Below are positions 6,884-14,169 of a DNA stretch of 26,300 bases, in pieces. Position 1 is the first letter of the stretch. Each line of letters starts with the position of its first letter. Under the pieces are notes generated by a model. That model had not been told where the DNA came from. It worked only from the letters and a program-made list of their open reading frames with translations, and did not search any database. Where the stretch lies: positions 1-26,300 of the forward strand of contig JAIVFU010000091.1 of the NCBI GenBank assembly GCA_020829485.1. Direction: 5' to 3'. Source of the DNA: Nostoc sp. CHAB 5834. GTDB taxonomy: Bacteria > Cyanobacteriota > Cyanobacteriia > Cyanobacteriales > Nostocaceae. The translations under genes and the position numbers were made by a program.

Positions 6884-8524
6884 TCAAGTATTAATGCTAT
6901 TAATAATTTCTGAAGGCTTGAAGTAGTTGTAAGGTATGGGACGAGTTTGATTTCTAATGTCTATTTGCCGTTCTATTTCATGCAAATTCTGTTGAAATTG
7001 CACCACAAATTCCTGCGCCAATGGGTCGGCAAACTCCTCATCATAAAAACCCAATTTGTCATAGTGGTACGATGTTAAAATCTCAGTCCACATCACCTGG
7101 TCGGCAGCTTGTTTAAAGGGAGGAAGTATCTTCATGATAGTTTCCAAATCCACACCCTTACTTTCTGGAATTGGGTGGTAGGCTGCATAGGGCATATTGG
7201 GTACAAAAGCCATATATTCGTACTGAGAAAAATTCAAAGCAGAGTGTAGAGGAGCGCATGTGAATACTACCACACTGATGATTTCAATCAGTTGTTCTAG
7301 AGTCTCAATCTTGGCTGGCATTCCCTTCACTCTACCACCATCTTGAGCCACTAATTCTCTAGCCCAATTTTGCAACTCATAGTCGTCACTGATATCCTGT
7401 GAGGTTTTGTAATAGAGTTGCAAGTATTCAGCCACAAACTTTTCAACGGCATTCCAAATTAATATGCCATCGTCTCGGAAAGGAAAGTGCGGTAAAATTT
7501 CTGGGTCATCCGTTCGGCGACTTTTTATTAACCGAGGGAAGGTAAACTTTTCCACACTCCATTCTTCATAAACTTTTGCCACAAATCCAAGAGACTCCGC
7601 CAATGAACCTGCCATAAACTCATCAACCGGGCCTCCAGGTTGTAAAAACTGAGTGCGTCCCAAATCGTTATCAAATAGCATGAAACGGAAGTGGGGTTTT
7701 AACAGTAAAGCGATGGGATGATTTTCTGCTAGTTGCCGCGCAGTGACAATCGCGAACGGAGCCATAACTGCATGGGTATAGGCGAAATGACTACCCAATT
7801 CTTGATGATTGCCATCAGCAATTTGAACGCAGGTTTTTGCCAAAAACCAATCTAAATGGGGGTCATCTGGTGTATAAATCACGCTTTTTGCGCCAGAGTC
7901 ATGATTAATCTGGATCGCAACAGGTACTAGAGAACCACCATTAGGACTATCATTACTTTGCCAGTAAAATAGAGCTTGTGGCTTGGGAAGATACTTTTTA
8001 ACATTCTCGTAGACACCACCTTTAATATCAGATAACAAAGGATAATCTAAGAAATACAGCTTGCCTTCCTTGAGTGCTTTTTCCAAAGTAAATTCTGTAC
8101 CTGCAACCTTCTGAAAATGTGCATCTGTGACAGCAAAATTATCAGGTAATACATCAATTTTTTGGATAGCTAATGGGTTCGCTCCAGAGAGTCGTTGTTC
8201 AGCAAAACAAGAGTCTGTTTTGTAATTTTTTATGACATCGGGTTTTGGTAGGAGTGACAAAAGTTCTTCATATTCTTCCAATTCATCCAATGGGTCTAAG
8301 AAGTTTCTGGCTTTAGCAGCTAGCATATTTGGTGCAAGAGTTGCCATACTTGCCAAACGTTTAACAGTATATTCAGCCGAGAAGATTTCCTTATGAGGAA
8401 CTTTATCAATTACTGGTAGAGGAGCTAGATAATCGTAATTAAATTTGTACTCTTCTCGATTTTTATCTAGCCAATTAATTCGGACATTAACATCAGGGTC
8501 TTTCTGTGGTAAATATGGTTTCAC
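6884..8524 (-). CDS. Lipoxygenase, catalytic-domain-only
   Basis: This is an iron lipoxygenase that dioxygenates polyunsaturated fatty acids to hydroperoxides. I chose the GTG at 8524 because GGAGA lies five bases upstream; the TTG at 8536 lies on top of that site. The 546-residue protein lacks the N-terminal PLAT domain, as in other bacterial mini-lipoxygenases. Visible iron ligands are H246 and H251 (HFAYTH, HxxxxH), H427 and N431 (HSALNFSQYE). The C-terminus, TRPIPYNYFKPSEIINSINT, matches the family end except that the last residue is Thr, not the nearly invariant Ile. The position aligning with the Coffa site appears to be Gly (LQPGGPVDE, G297), which often goes with R-stereochemistry. 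There is no signal peptide. It sits 94 bp downstream of a di-haem cytochrome gene and 29 bp upstream of the ABM gene. Confidence 0.93.
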   Translation of the reverse strand: MKPYLPQKDPDVNVRINWLDKNREEYKFNYDYLAPLPVIDKVPHKEIFSAEYTVKRLASMATLAPNMLAAKARNFLDPLDELEEYEELLSLLPKPDVIKNYKTDSCFAEQRLSGANPLAIQKIDVLPDNFAVTDAHFQKVAGTEFTLEKALKEGKLYFLDYPLLSDIKGGVYENVKKYLPKPQALFYWQSNDSPNGGSLVPVAIQINHDSGAKSVIYTPDDPHLDWFLAKTCVQIADGNHQELGSHFAYTHAVMAPFAIVTARQLAENHPIALLLKPHFRFMLFDNDLGRTQFLQPGGPVDEFMAGSLAESLGFVAKVYEEWSVEKFTFPRLIKSRRTDDPEILPHFPFRDDGILIWNAVEKFVAEYLQLYYKTSQDISDDYELQNWARELVAQDGGRVKGMPAKIETLEQLIEIISVVVFTCAPLHSALNFSQYEYMAFVPNMPYAAYHPIPESKGVDLETIMKILPPFKQAADQVMWTEILTSYHYDKLGFYDEEFADPLAQEFVVQFQQNLHEIERQIDIRNQTRPIPYNYFKPSEIINSINT

Positions 8525-8617
8525 GATTATCTCCAATTCGGTTTTTGAGCGGTTGCTAATAAATGATTAACGTCAGAAAATTACTAAATCACATCAGTAT
8601 TTAGGAAACAAATTTCA

Positions 8618-10051
8618 TTACAGACTTTTCAGATACTCAATCAAGGCTTTTTTATTCTCATCAGATAAATCAGTGCCATAAATATGTCCCTGATTTGAAT
8701 TAGCAGTTACCTTGGTATCATATTTAAAACCTATAGCTTTTGCTTCATCTCCCTCAGTAATAAAGCCAACTTTTTTCGGGTCGTAGACATCATATCCCCG
8801 ATAGAAAACTTGAGGACGATTCTCTGGTTTTTCTAACAAATCTTGTAGAGATGGGACTGAACCATTATGTAAATATGGCGCTCTTAACCATAATCCATCT
8901 AGGGAAACAGATACATACCCATTGGTTTTGCGTAAGTTTTTAAAGTCCCAAGGGTAGCCATCACCAAAATGATTGTAAGTATCCGCTCCTTCTTGCGTCC
9001 ACATATCTAACCGATGGCGGTCAGTTCCCACTTCTTCCACAGGGATAACAGTACCCGTTCTTTCCCCACCAAAAGCGTGACAAGATGCACAAGTATTAGC
9101 AAAAATTTGACTTCCTTTTGCAGCCACTTGCTCATCAATAGCAAATGGATATTTAGGAGGTGGTAGTTCTTGAATAAAATCTTCTACTCGTTGTAAATCA
9201 GCTACAGGAAGTGATTTTTTGGTAGCACCGTCACCAATTGCTCCAGTTTGAACAGTTTCTGTTAGTGAAGTTTCTAACCCATCCCAATGGAGTGCAAAGC
9301 CTTTGTGCATCTTTTGATTCCAAAGAGGCATCATATCAGAGTTGCCAATAGTGTTATCTTTAGGCAATTTTAAAGTATTGAATTTTACAGGATTAAAAGG
9401 ATCAATTCGACCAGGCCCCCAGTTAGGACGAGAATCTGTCCAACTATAATCTTCTTTTTGTTGCAGCAGTGCTTTCTTAGTTTGAGGAATTAGCACATAG
9501 CGATAAAGTAAATTTTCTAACCAGGAAAGGTTGTAATTATATTTGATTTCATCAAGGATATAATCTGCTGTAAATCTCGCATCACCAGCAGTTGCACTCA
9601 AAAATCGTAAATAGCCTTGTGAATCAAACTTATTAGCAGGAGCAGCGGCCACAATTATGGGTTTATCTTTCTCTGTTTTTCTATAAGTGGCAGTATGGCA
9701 AACAGCGCAGGTTATACCAACGCGAGGGAAGCCAATGGTTTTTTTCGTAAACCCAACTGGCATTTCTTTACCCTCTTCCCATGTGATTCCCAAGGAAGTA
9801 TAACCACCTGGCCCTGGTAATTTATCAGGAAATATTCGTGGTAGTACCAGCCAAATCCAATAGGGAACACCTTGCGCTTCTTCTGTGCCAATAGAACCAT
9901 ATTTAAAGTGTTCTTCAGGCGATTCATAATATGTGGGAACCTCTCGAAAAAGGTTGTACCATCCCACATACCCAACTACACCAGCTAAAAGGATCACAAT
10001 TAAAACAATGCTTGTGATTACCCTACCTATTTTATTTTTGAGTATTGTCAT
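8618..10051 (-). CDS. Membrane-anchored di-haem cytochrome c, CCP/MauG superfamily (copy 2)
   Basis: The 477-residue protein has one N-terminal membrane anchor (residues 11-33) and no obvious cleavage site, so the catalytic part should face the periplasm or thylakoid lumen. Two c-type haem sites, CAVCH (115-119) and CASCH (321-325), lie 206 residues apart. The C-terminal half has APYLHNGSVPSLQDLL (391-406), matching the distal-haem segment of bacterial di-haem peroxidases (APYMHNGSFxTL type). A WGPGRIDPFNP box (211-221) is shared with the paralogue at 10563. Possible jobs are hydroperoxide reduction or haem-peroxidase-like rearrangement of the lipoxygenase product. It lies 94 bp before the lipoxygenase gene. 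AAGGAG lies 12 bases upstream of the ATG. Confidence 0.9.
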   Translation of the reverse strand: MTILKNKIGRVITSIVLIVILLAGVVGYVGWYNLFREVPTYYESPEEHFKYGSIGTEEAQGVPYWIWLVLPRIFPDKLPGPGGYTSLGITWEEGKEMPVGFTKKTIGFPRVGITCAVCHTATYRKTEKDKPIIVAAAPANKFDSQGYLRFLSATAGDARFTADYILDEIKYNYNLSWLENLLYRYVLIPQTKKALLQQKEDYSWTDSRPNWGPGRIDPFNPVKFNTLKLPKDNTIGNSDMMPLWNQKMHKGFALHWDGLETSLTETVQTGAIGDGATKKSLPVADLQRVEDFIQELPPPKYPFAIDEQVAAKGSQIFANTCASCHAFGGERTGTVIPVEEVGTDRHRLDMWTQEGADTYNHFGDGYPWDFKNLRKTNGYVSVSLDGLWLRAPYLHNGSVPSLQDLLEKPENRPQVFYRGYDVYDPKKVGFITEGDEAKAIGFKYDTKVTANSNQGHIYGTDLSDENKKALIEYLKSL

Positions 10052-10139
10052 GGCACTCTTTTGCTCCTTTGCAGAAGAATCTGTTTGTAGTGCAGGAATA
10101 TATCTACACTAGACTAGGGATAAAATTAGGAGAATTGCT

Positions 10140-10550
10140 TCACTGGAATTGCAGCGATTGCATTTTGCTACGCATTGCTAGAGTCAGAAGAATTAGTTCC
10201 GCTAATCCAAAAAACAGGTCTACAAAGGCAATGGATAAAAATCCTTTATCTTGCCCAAAGAAAAGCACTGCACAAATGAAAAATGTTGAGCCAAAAGCTC
10301 TTGAAGGAAATATTGATATCCAGGCAGTTGCCTGATATCGGTACGGGTCAAGTGCCCCAGGAATATAAAATGCACTAATAATAAACAACAGCATTCCCGC
10401 AGCACGAACCCAGATAATTGGCTCTGGTATATGCATTTTAAGGAACGTCAGCATTAATTCCGGAAAGAAGCAAGAAGGAATGACAAAAAGCATATTAACA
10501 ATAATGCCAAGCCAAGTAACGCGACTAAACCATTTAGCGTAATTATTCAT
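10140..10550 (-). CDS. Four-helix integral membrane protein, unknown
   Basis: The 136-residue protein has four predicted membrane helices at about residues 10-32, 46-66, 78-100 and 105-126. A strong AAAGGAGAG lies just upstream of the ATG. It sits between the two di-haem cytochrome genes, 12 bp after the upstream one and 88 bp before the next. It contains no haem-binding CxxCH and no recognisable catalytic motif. It may anchor or partner the cytochromes, or carry electrons if it binds a quinone; that is inference. I do not recognise a named family. Confidence 0.8.
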   Translation of the reverse strand: MNNYAKWFSRVTWLGIIVNMLFVIPSCFFPELMLTFLKMHIPEPIIWVRAAGMLLFIISAFYIPGALDPYRYQATAWISIFPSRAFGSTFFICAVLFFGQDKGFLSIAFVDLFFGLAELILLTLAMRSKMQSLQFQ

Positions 10551-10562
10551 TTTTCTCTCCTT

Positions 10563-12029
10563 TTAAAGCTTTTTCATGTATTCAACTAGTGCATTTTTAT
10601 CTTCTGTAGGAAGATCGGTACCATATAAATGACCACTGTTACTATTTCCAGGTTTTGTGGTATCGAACTTAAAGTATTGCTTACCGTTTTCTACACCGAC
10701 ATCAGATACAAAGCCAACTTTTGCTCTGTCAATCACATCGTAGCCACGATAGAATTCTTTAGGTCTATTTTCTGGTGTTTCTAATAAATCCCGCAAGGTG
10801 GGGACTGAGCCATTGTGCAAATAAGGGCCACGTAACCAAACACCATCAAGGGGCATATTTGCATAGCCATTCGTCTTGCGGAAATTCTTAAAGCGCCACG
10901 AATACCCTGTATACAGAGTATTTTGGTTAGACATCGTTTTGTAGGTATATGAGTCAAGACGATGAGGGTCTGTGCCAATTTCTTGAATTGGGACAACTTT
11001 GCCTGTATATGCACCACCAAAAGCATGACAACTAGCACAATTGCTTTGAAAAAGCTGTTCTCCCTTCGCTGCTATAGTTTCGTTAACTTCGTAGGGATAT
11101 TTTGGTGGTGGTAGTTCCCATAACCAATCAGCAACTCTTTGAATTCGAGGTAAATCAATCGTTGTGGGTGTGACTCCAGCGCCTAAAGCTGCACTCTTAT
11201 TTCGTTCATCAACAGAAGTATTATTACCATCCCAATGTAACTGCAATCCCTCACGGGGTTTTTGATTCCAAACTGAGGGAAAATCAGAAGTACCAATCAG
11301 TTCATCCTCACGCAATTTATCCATTGGAAAATGGAATTGAATTGCTTTATAAGGATTAAAAGTATCTACTCTTCCTGGGCCCCAATCTGGTTGTTTTTCA
11401 ACGAAATTAAGTCGAGATCCCTGATTAATTAGTGCATCTCTAGTTTGAGGAATTGCAATGAAGCGATAAAGTAATTTTTCAATGGGATTAAGACCACCAC
11501 TGATTTTTTCAATTTCTGGCAACATCCGGTTAGCAGTAAAGCGCTCATCTACACCAACTGTTGATAAAAATTTGATATATCCCTGCAAATTAACCACATT
11601 AGCAGGCATTGCCGTGATGACTTGATGTTCGCTATTAGGGGTATTTCGCAGGGTTCCTGTATGGCATACAGCACAATTCAACCCAACTCGATCAATAAAG
11701 ATTCTGCGTTGCGAAAAACCTATAGGTAAATCTTTATCAGGTTCTTTGATAAATCCTAAAGAAGTATAACCTTTTCCAGGTAATTTATCTGGGAATAATT
11801 CTGGTAAAACTTTCCAAATCCAGTAGGGGATGCCATTGATGGGTTCGCTACCGATTGAACCATATTTAAAATGGTTTTCAATATCAGCATAATCCACTGG
11901 AGAGTTAGACAAAACAGGCCAAAGGAAAAATACTGCTACTGCTATAATACCTACAATTACAACCCAAATTCGCTGGAATACTCCCTTGATTGAGGTTGGA
12001 AGTAGGGTAGGGTTTGTTTGTTCAGTCAT
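10563..12029 (-). CDS. Membrane-anchored di-haem cytochrome c, CCP/MauG superfamily (copy 1)
   Basis: The 488-residue paralogue of the cytochrome at 8618 has a membrane anchor at residues 20-41, CAVCH at 119-123, CASCH at 331-335, WGPGRVDTFNP at 216-226 and GPYLHNGSVPTLRDLL at 401-416. The haem spacing is 212 residues. The two copies align over their whole length, for example KTNGY, FYRGYDV, KVGF and HLYGTDL against HIYGTDL, so they arose by duplication, but they are clearly diverged and may serve different steps. GGGGAG lies six bases before the ATG. It is preceded by the flavin-reductase gene (66 bp, with an intercistronic hairpin) and followed after 12 bp by the small membrane-protein gene. 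Confidence 0.9.
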   Translation of the reverse strand: MTEQTNPTLLPTSIKGVFQRIWVVIVGIIAVAVFFLWPVLSNSPVDYADIENHFKYGSIGSEPINGIPYWIWKVLPELFPDKLPGKGYTSLGFIKEPDKDLPIGFSQRRIFIDRVGLNCAVCHTGTLRNTPNSEHQVITAMPANVVNLQGYIKFLSTVGVDERFTANRMLPEIEKISGGLNPIEKLLYRFIAIPQTRDALINQGSRLNFVEKQPDWGPGRVDTFNPYKAIQFHFPMDKLREDELIGTSDFPSVWNQKPREGLQLHWDGNNTSVDERNKSAALGAGVTPTTIDLPRIQRVADWLWELPPPKYPYEVNETIAAKGEQLFQSNCASCHAFGGAYTGKVVPIQEIGTDPHRLDSYTYKTMSNQNTLYTGYSWRFKNFRKTNGYANMPLDGVWLRGPYLHNGSVPTLRDLLETPENRPKEFYRGYDVIDRAKVGFVSDVGVENGKQYFKFDTTKPGNSNSGHLYGTDLPTEDKNALVEYMKKL

Positions 12030-12073
12030 GAAACACTCCCCATATTGTCGAGATTATTTGTAAGCGAAATTGT

Positions 12074-12090
12074 CGATGCGATCCGCATCG
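12074..12090. promoter_or_regulatory. Intercistronic hairpin between flavin reductase and cytochrome genes
   Basis: CGATGCG (12074-12080) and CGCATCG (12084-12090) form a perfect 7-bp stem with a 3-nt loop, just after the flavin-reductase stop codon. On the leftward transcript no U-run follows, so it is more likely an mRNA-stability or processing element than a terminator. On the + strand a T-run does follow, but no rightward gene ends there. Confidence 0.45.
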
Positions 12091-12095
12091 CTTTT

Positions 12096-13490
12096 TTATC
12101 TAGATAAATTTGCCAACTGAGTTTCATGAAAGACTGACATTACTTCTTCCATCATCTCTTGATAACTATTGAAGCGATCCTGCTCGTAACAACCCAAGGG
12201 ATTTTCAATTACATTCAGCAGACATTTATTGCAATAAGTACAGGGTTTATCTGCTAGGTCTTTACCTGCTTGAAAAGATTTAACTAGGTCATTATTAGCA
12301 ATTAGAGTACGAGCCATTGTTACCCCATCACAATAATGATCATTTATTGCCTGACGAATATAAGAAGCTTGCTGTAAACCACCTGTACATAATACGGGAA
12401 TATTAACGTGCTTTTTAATTTCTCTGGAATCTAGTAAGTTTCTGCCTTGGTTCTCTATTAGTAGCTGCTTAATTTTCGGGTCTTTTACATCATCACCGCT
12501 AAATGCTTGAGGAGGCAATTGCTTTTTCACGCGATTCCATAAAAAATTGAAAATTGGATGCAAAAATGCTTTACGAAATAAAATGTAATTACGTGTGGTT
12601 TCGACTCCACTCGACAACATGGCATCATAAGTTCTAGTAATGACATCAAAATTAAAATCACCAATGGGATTGAGTGGGTGAGGAAATAAGCTACCAGTTG
12701 ACACATGGACGGCATCAGCCCCAGCTTCTTCTGCCCATTGACAAACTTGGATGGAATCTTCTATGGTATTACCTGGTTTTTCCCAAAAGGTAACGGCGTT
12801 ATTATAGTCAACGGCACTAATTTTGAATTGCAGATGAAAGTCGTTGCCTACTTCTTTGCGGATTGCTCTAATTACATCTAGCAAAAACCGCGCTCGATTC
12901 TCTAATGAACCACCATATTCATCTTGACGGTCGTTAATTCCAGAACTGAGAAATTGATTAAAAAGATATCCATTAGCACTGTGCAATTCTACTCCGTCCA
13001 AACCTGCCTCACGGGCACGTCTAGCACCATCGGCAAAGTATTGGATTGTTTCTTTAATCTCTGTTAGTGTCATCGCTTGACACAAAAAACCGTGGAATGG
13101 CTCAGTTTGGCTAGTGGAACTTAAGGCTTTTTTTCCTAAGTTTTCTACACCACCAATATCTTGCTGTCGCCCCGAATGACTTAATTGCAAAATAAATTTA
13201 CAGTCATATTCATGGACTCTTTCTCCTACTTTTCGCCAAAAAGGAATACGCTCATCACAGTTAATGGTAGCGTAATTGGGCATAATTCTTCCCCGGATGG
13301 CGACTGGGACAAAGGAACTAATAATCGCTCCTACACCACCACGAGCAAACTTTTCTTCCCAGTTGATTCGGGCTTGAGTACCTGAACCATCATAGTTATC
13401 CCATCTGCCAGAAATACTAGAGCGAAATATCCGATTTTTTACTGTGAGATTACGGAATCTCAATGGTTCAAAGATAATATCGTTTTCCAT
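12096..13490 (-). CDS. Old-yellow-enzyme / dienoyl-CoA-reductase-type NADH:flavin oxidoreductase
   Basis: The ATG at 13490 is preferred; an upstream TTG adds 11 residues without a ribosome site. The ~464-residue protein has an FMN-binding TIM barrel: FEPLRFRNLTVKNRIFRSSISG at the start, LQLSHSGRQ, and GVELHSANGYLFNQFLSSGINDRQDEYGGSLENR (about 166-200), the family signature with the active-site His. Near the C-terminus C417, C420, C423 and C434 (CTYCNKC followed by LGC) match the 4Fe-4S site of the 2,4-dienoyl-CoA reductase branch. Between VHVSTGS and IPVLCTGG it carries an insertion of about 50 residues with a hydrophobic stretch (YILFRKAFLHPIFNFLW). Such enzymes reduce activated C=C bonds, as in 12-oxophytodienoate or dienoyl-CoA. 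It is the first gene of the leftward set. Confidence 0.9.
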   Translation of the reverse strand: MENDIIFEPLRFRNLTVKNRIFRSSISGRWDNYDGSGTQARINWEEKFARGGVGAIISSFVPVAIRGRIMPNYATINCDERIPFWRKVGERVHEYDCKFILQLSHSGRQQDIGGVENLGKKALSSTSQTEPFHGFLCQAMTLTEIKETIQYFADGARRAREAGLDGVELHSANGYLFNQFLSSGINDRQDEYGGSLENRARFLLDVIRAIRKEVGNDFHLQFKISAVDYNNAVTFWEKPGNTIEDSIQVCQWAEEAGADAVHVSTGSLFPHPLNPIGDFNFDVITRTYDAMLSSGVETTRNYILFRKAFLHPIFNFLWNRVKKQLPPQAFSGDDVKDPKIKQLLIENQGRNLLDSREIKKHVNIPVLCTGGLQQASYIRQAINDHYCDGVTMARTLIANNDLVKSFQAGKDLADKPCTYCNKCLLNVIENPLGCYEQDRFNSYQEMMEEVMSVFHETQLANLSR

Positions 13491-13565
13491 GTGTTTCTCT
13501 GTCTTTATATATTGTTTCGGCAATAAAATTAGGTGTCAAAATTATTCGTAGCACTAACAGTCTCG

Positions 13566-13595
13566 CCAGAGAACTATTTTTTCTAGTGTCTCTGG
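13566..13595. promoter_or_regulatory. Leader hairpin upstream of the flavin-reductase gene
   Basis: CCAGAGAACTA pairs with TAGTGTCTCTGG around a TTTTTTC loop (two mismatched bases). It lies about 75 bases before the start of the leftward gene set, so it may be in its 5' leader and affect attenuation or stability. A T-run on the + strand side (TAGTTTTTTA) could also make it a rightward terminator, but no rightward gene ends there. Confidence 0.4.
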
Positions 13596-13856
13596 GAGAG
13601 TAGTTTTTTATGTCTACAAATCTACAGTGGAGGTTTTCGGATGGGAGCGCTAAGTATTAAGTTTTTGTTACTTAAATTTACTTAACCAGTTTCAGCATGG
13701 ATATTTATCCTTATTGGTTTTTACAGTTATATAAAGACTTTTACAATTTGTAAACCTACGGGATTTACAGAGCAATTCTTAAAAAAAGTGAAAATTTCCG
13801 TCTTTTATTTCTCTTAAAAGGTTAAGGCTACCTTAAAAGTAGCTAAAAGTAGCTGC

Positions 13857-13920
13857 TAACAATTTGTTACAAACTTAACCAAGTAGGTAGGAAATCGATA
13901 TAACTATAACAAATTGGTTA
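13857..13920. promoter_or_regulatory. Paired palindromic operator candidates
   Basis: TAACAATTTGTTA (13857-13869) is a perfect 13-bp palindrome and TAACAAATTGGTTA (13907-13920) is a near-perfect relative. Their centres are about 50 bp apart, close to five helical turns. Two like sites in phase within a divergent promoter suggest a dimeric repressor or activator. The regulator is not identified here. Confidence 0.4.
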
Positions 13921-13993
13921 TTGAACACCATTCTAAATTTACAATTTTTTAAATTTTTGATTTAGAAATATATAAAAGTTTATTGATGACGTT

Positions 13994-14023
13994 TTGCAAA
14001 TTTGTGTAGTAACTTTATATATA
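13994..14023 (+). promoter_or_regulatory. Candidate sigma70-type promoter for the rightward set
   Basis: TTGCAA (13994-13999) is followed, 16-18 bases later, by TATATA/TATATAA (14016-14023). It lies about 150 bases upstream of the secreted cytochrome gene. The match is only moderate and the region is AT-rich, so chance is possible. Confidence 0.3.
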
Positions 14024-14169
14024 ACGAACCTCAGTAAAGTACATTCTAAATCATCAAAATCTCCTCAGACTAAATCTGGAAAATGGGAAATTAGTGATGA
14101 AGCATTAGTGTACCTCTACAAACGTGAGGTGCAGTGGGAAAGGTTTAGGTGTTATGACCAGAGAGTTTT

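Larger units (their letters stand above)
13491..14169. promoter_or_regulatory. Divergent promoter region of the two oxylipin gene sets
   Basis: This AT-rich region of about 680 bp between divergent genes has no coding frame. It contains a leader hairpin (13566-13595), a pair of tandem AAAAGTAGCT units (13834-13853), two similar palindromes about 50 bp apart (13857-13869 and 13907-13920), and a sigma70-like promoter candidate for the rightward set at 13994-14023. Shared operators here could co-regulate both sets. Confidence 0.5.

Noticed and set aside
10045..10335. 96-codon rightward frame
   Set aside because: It is antisense to the well-supported membrane-protein gene.
13834..13853. Tandem AAAAGTAGCT units as a possible repeat array
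   Set aside because: Only two copies, too few for an array; kept as a note in the promoter region.
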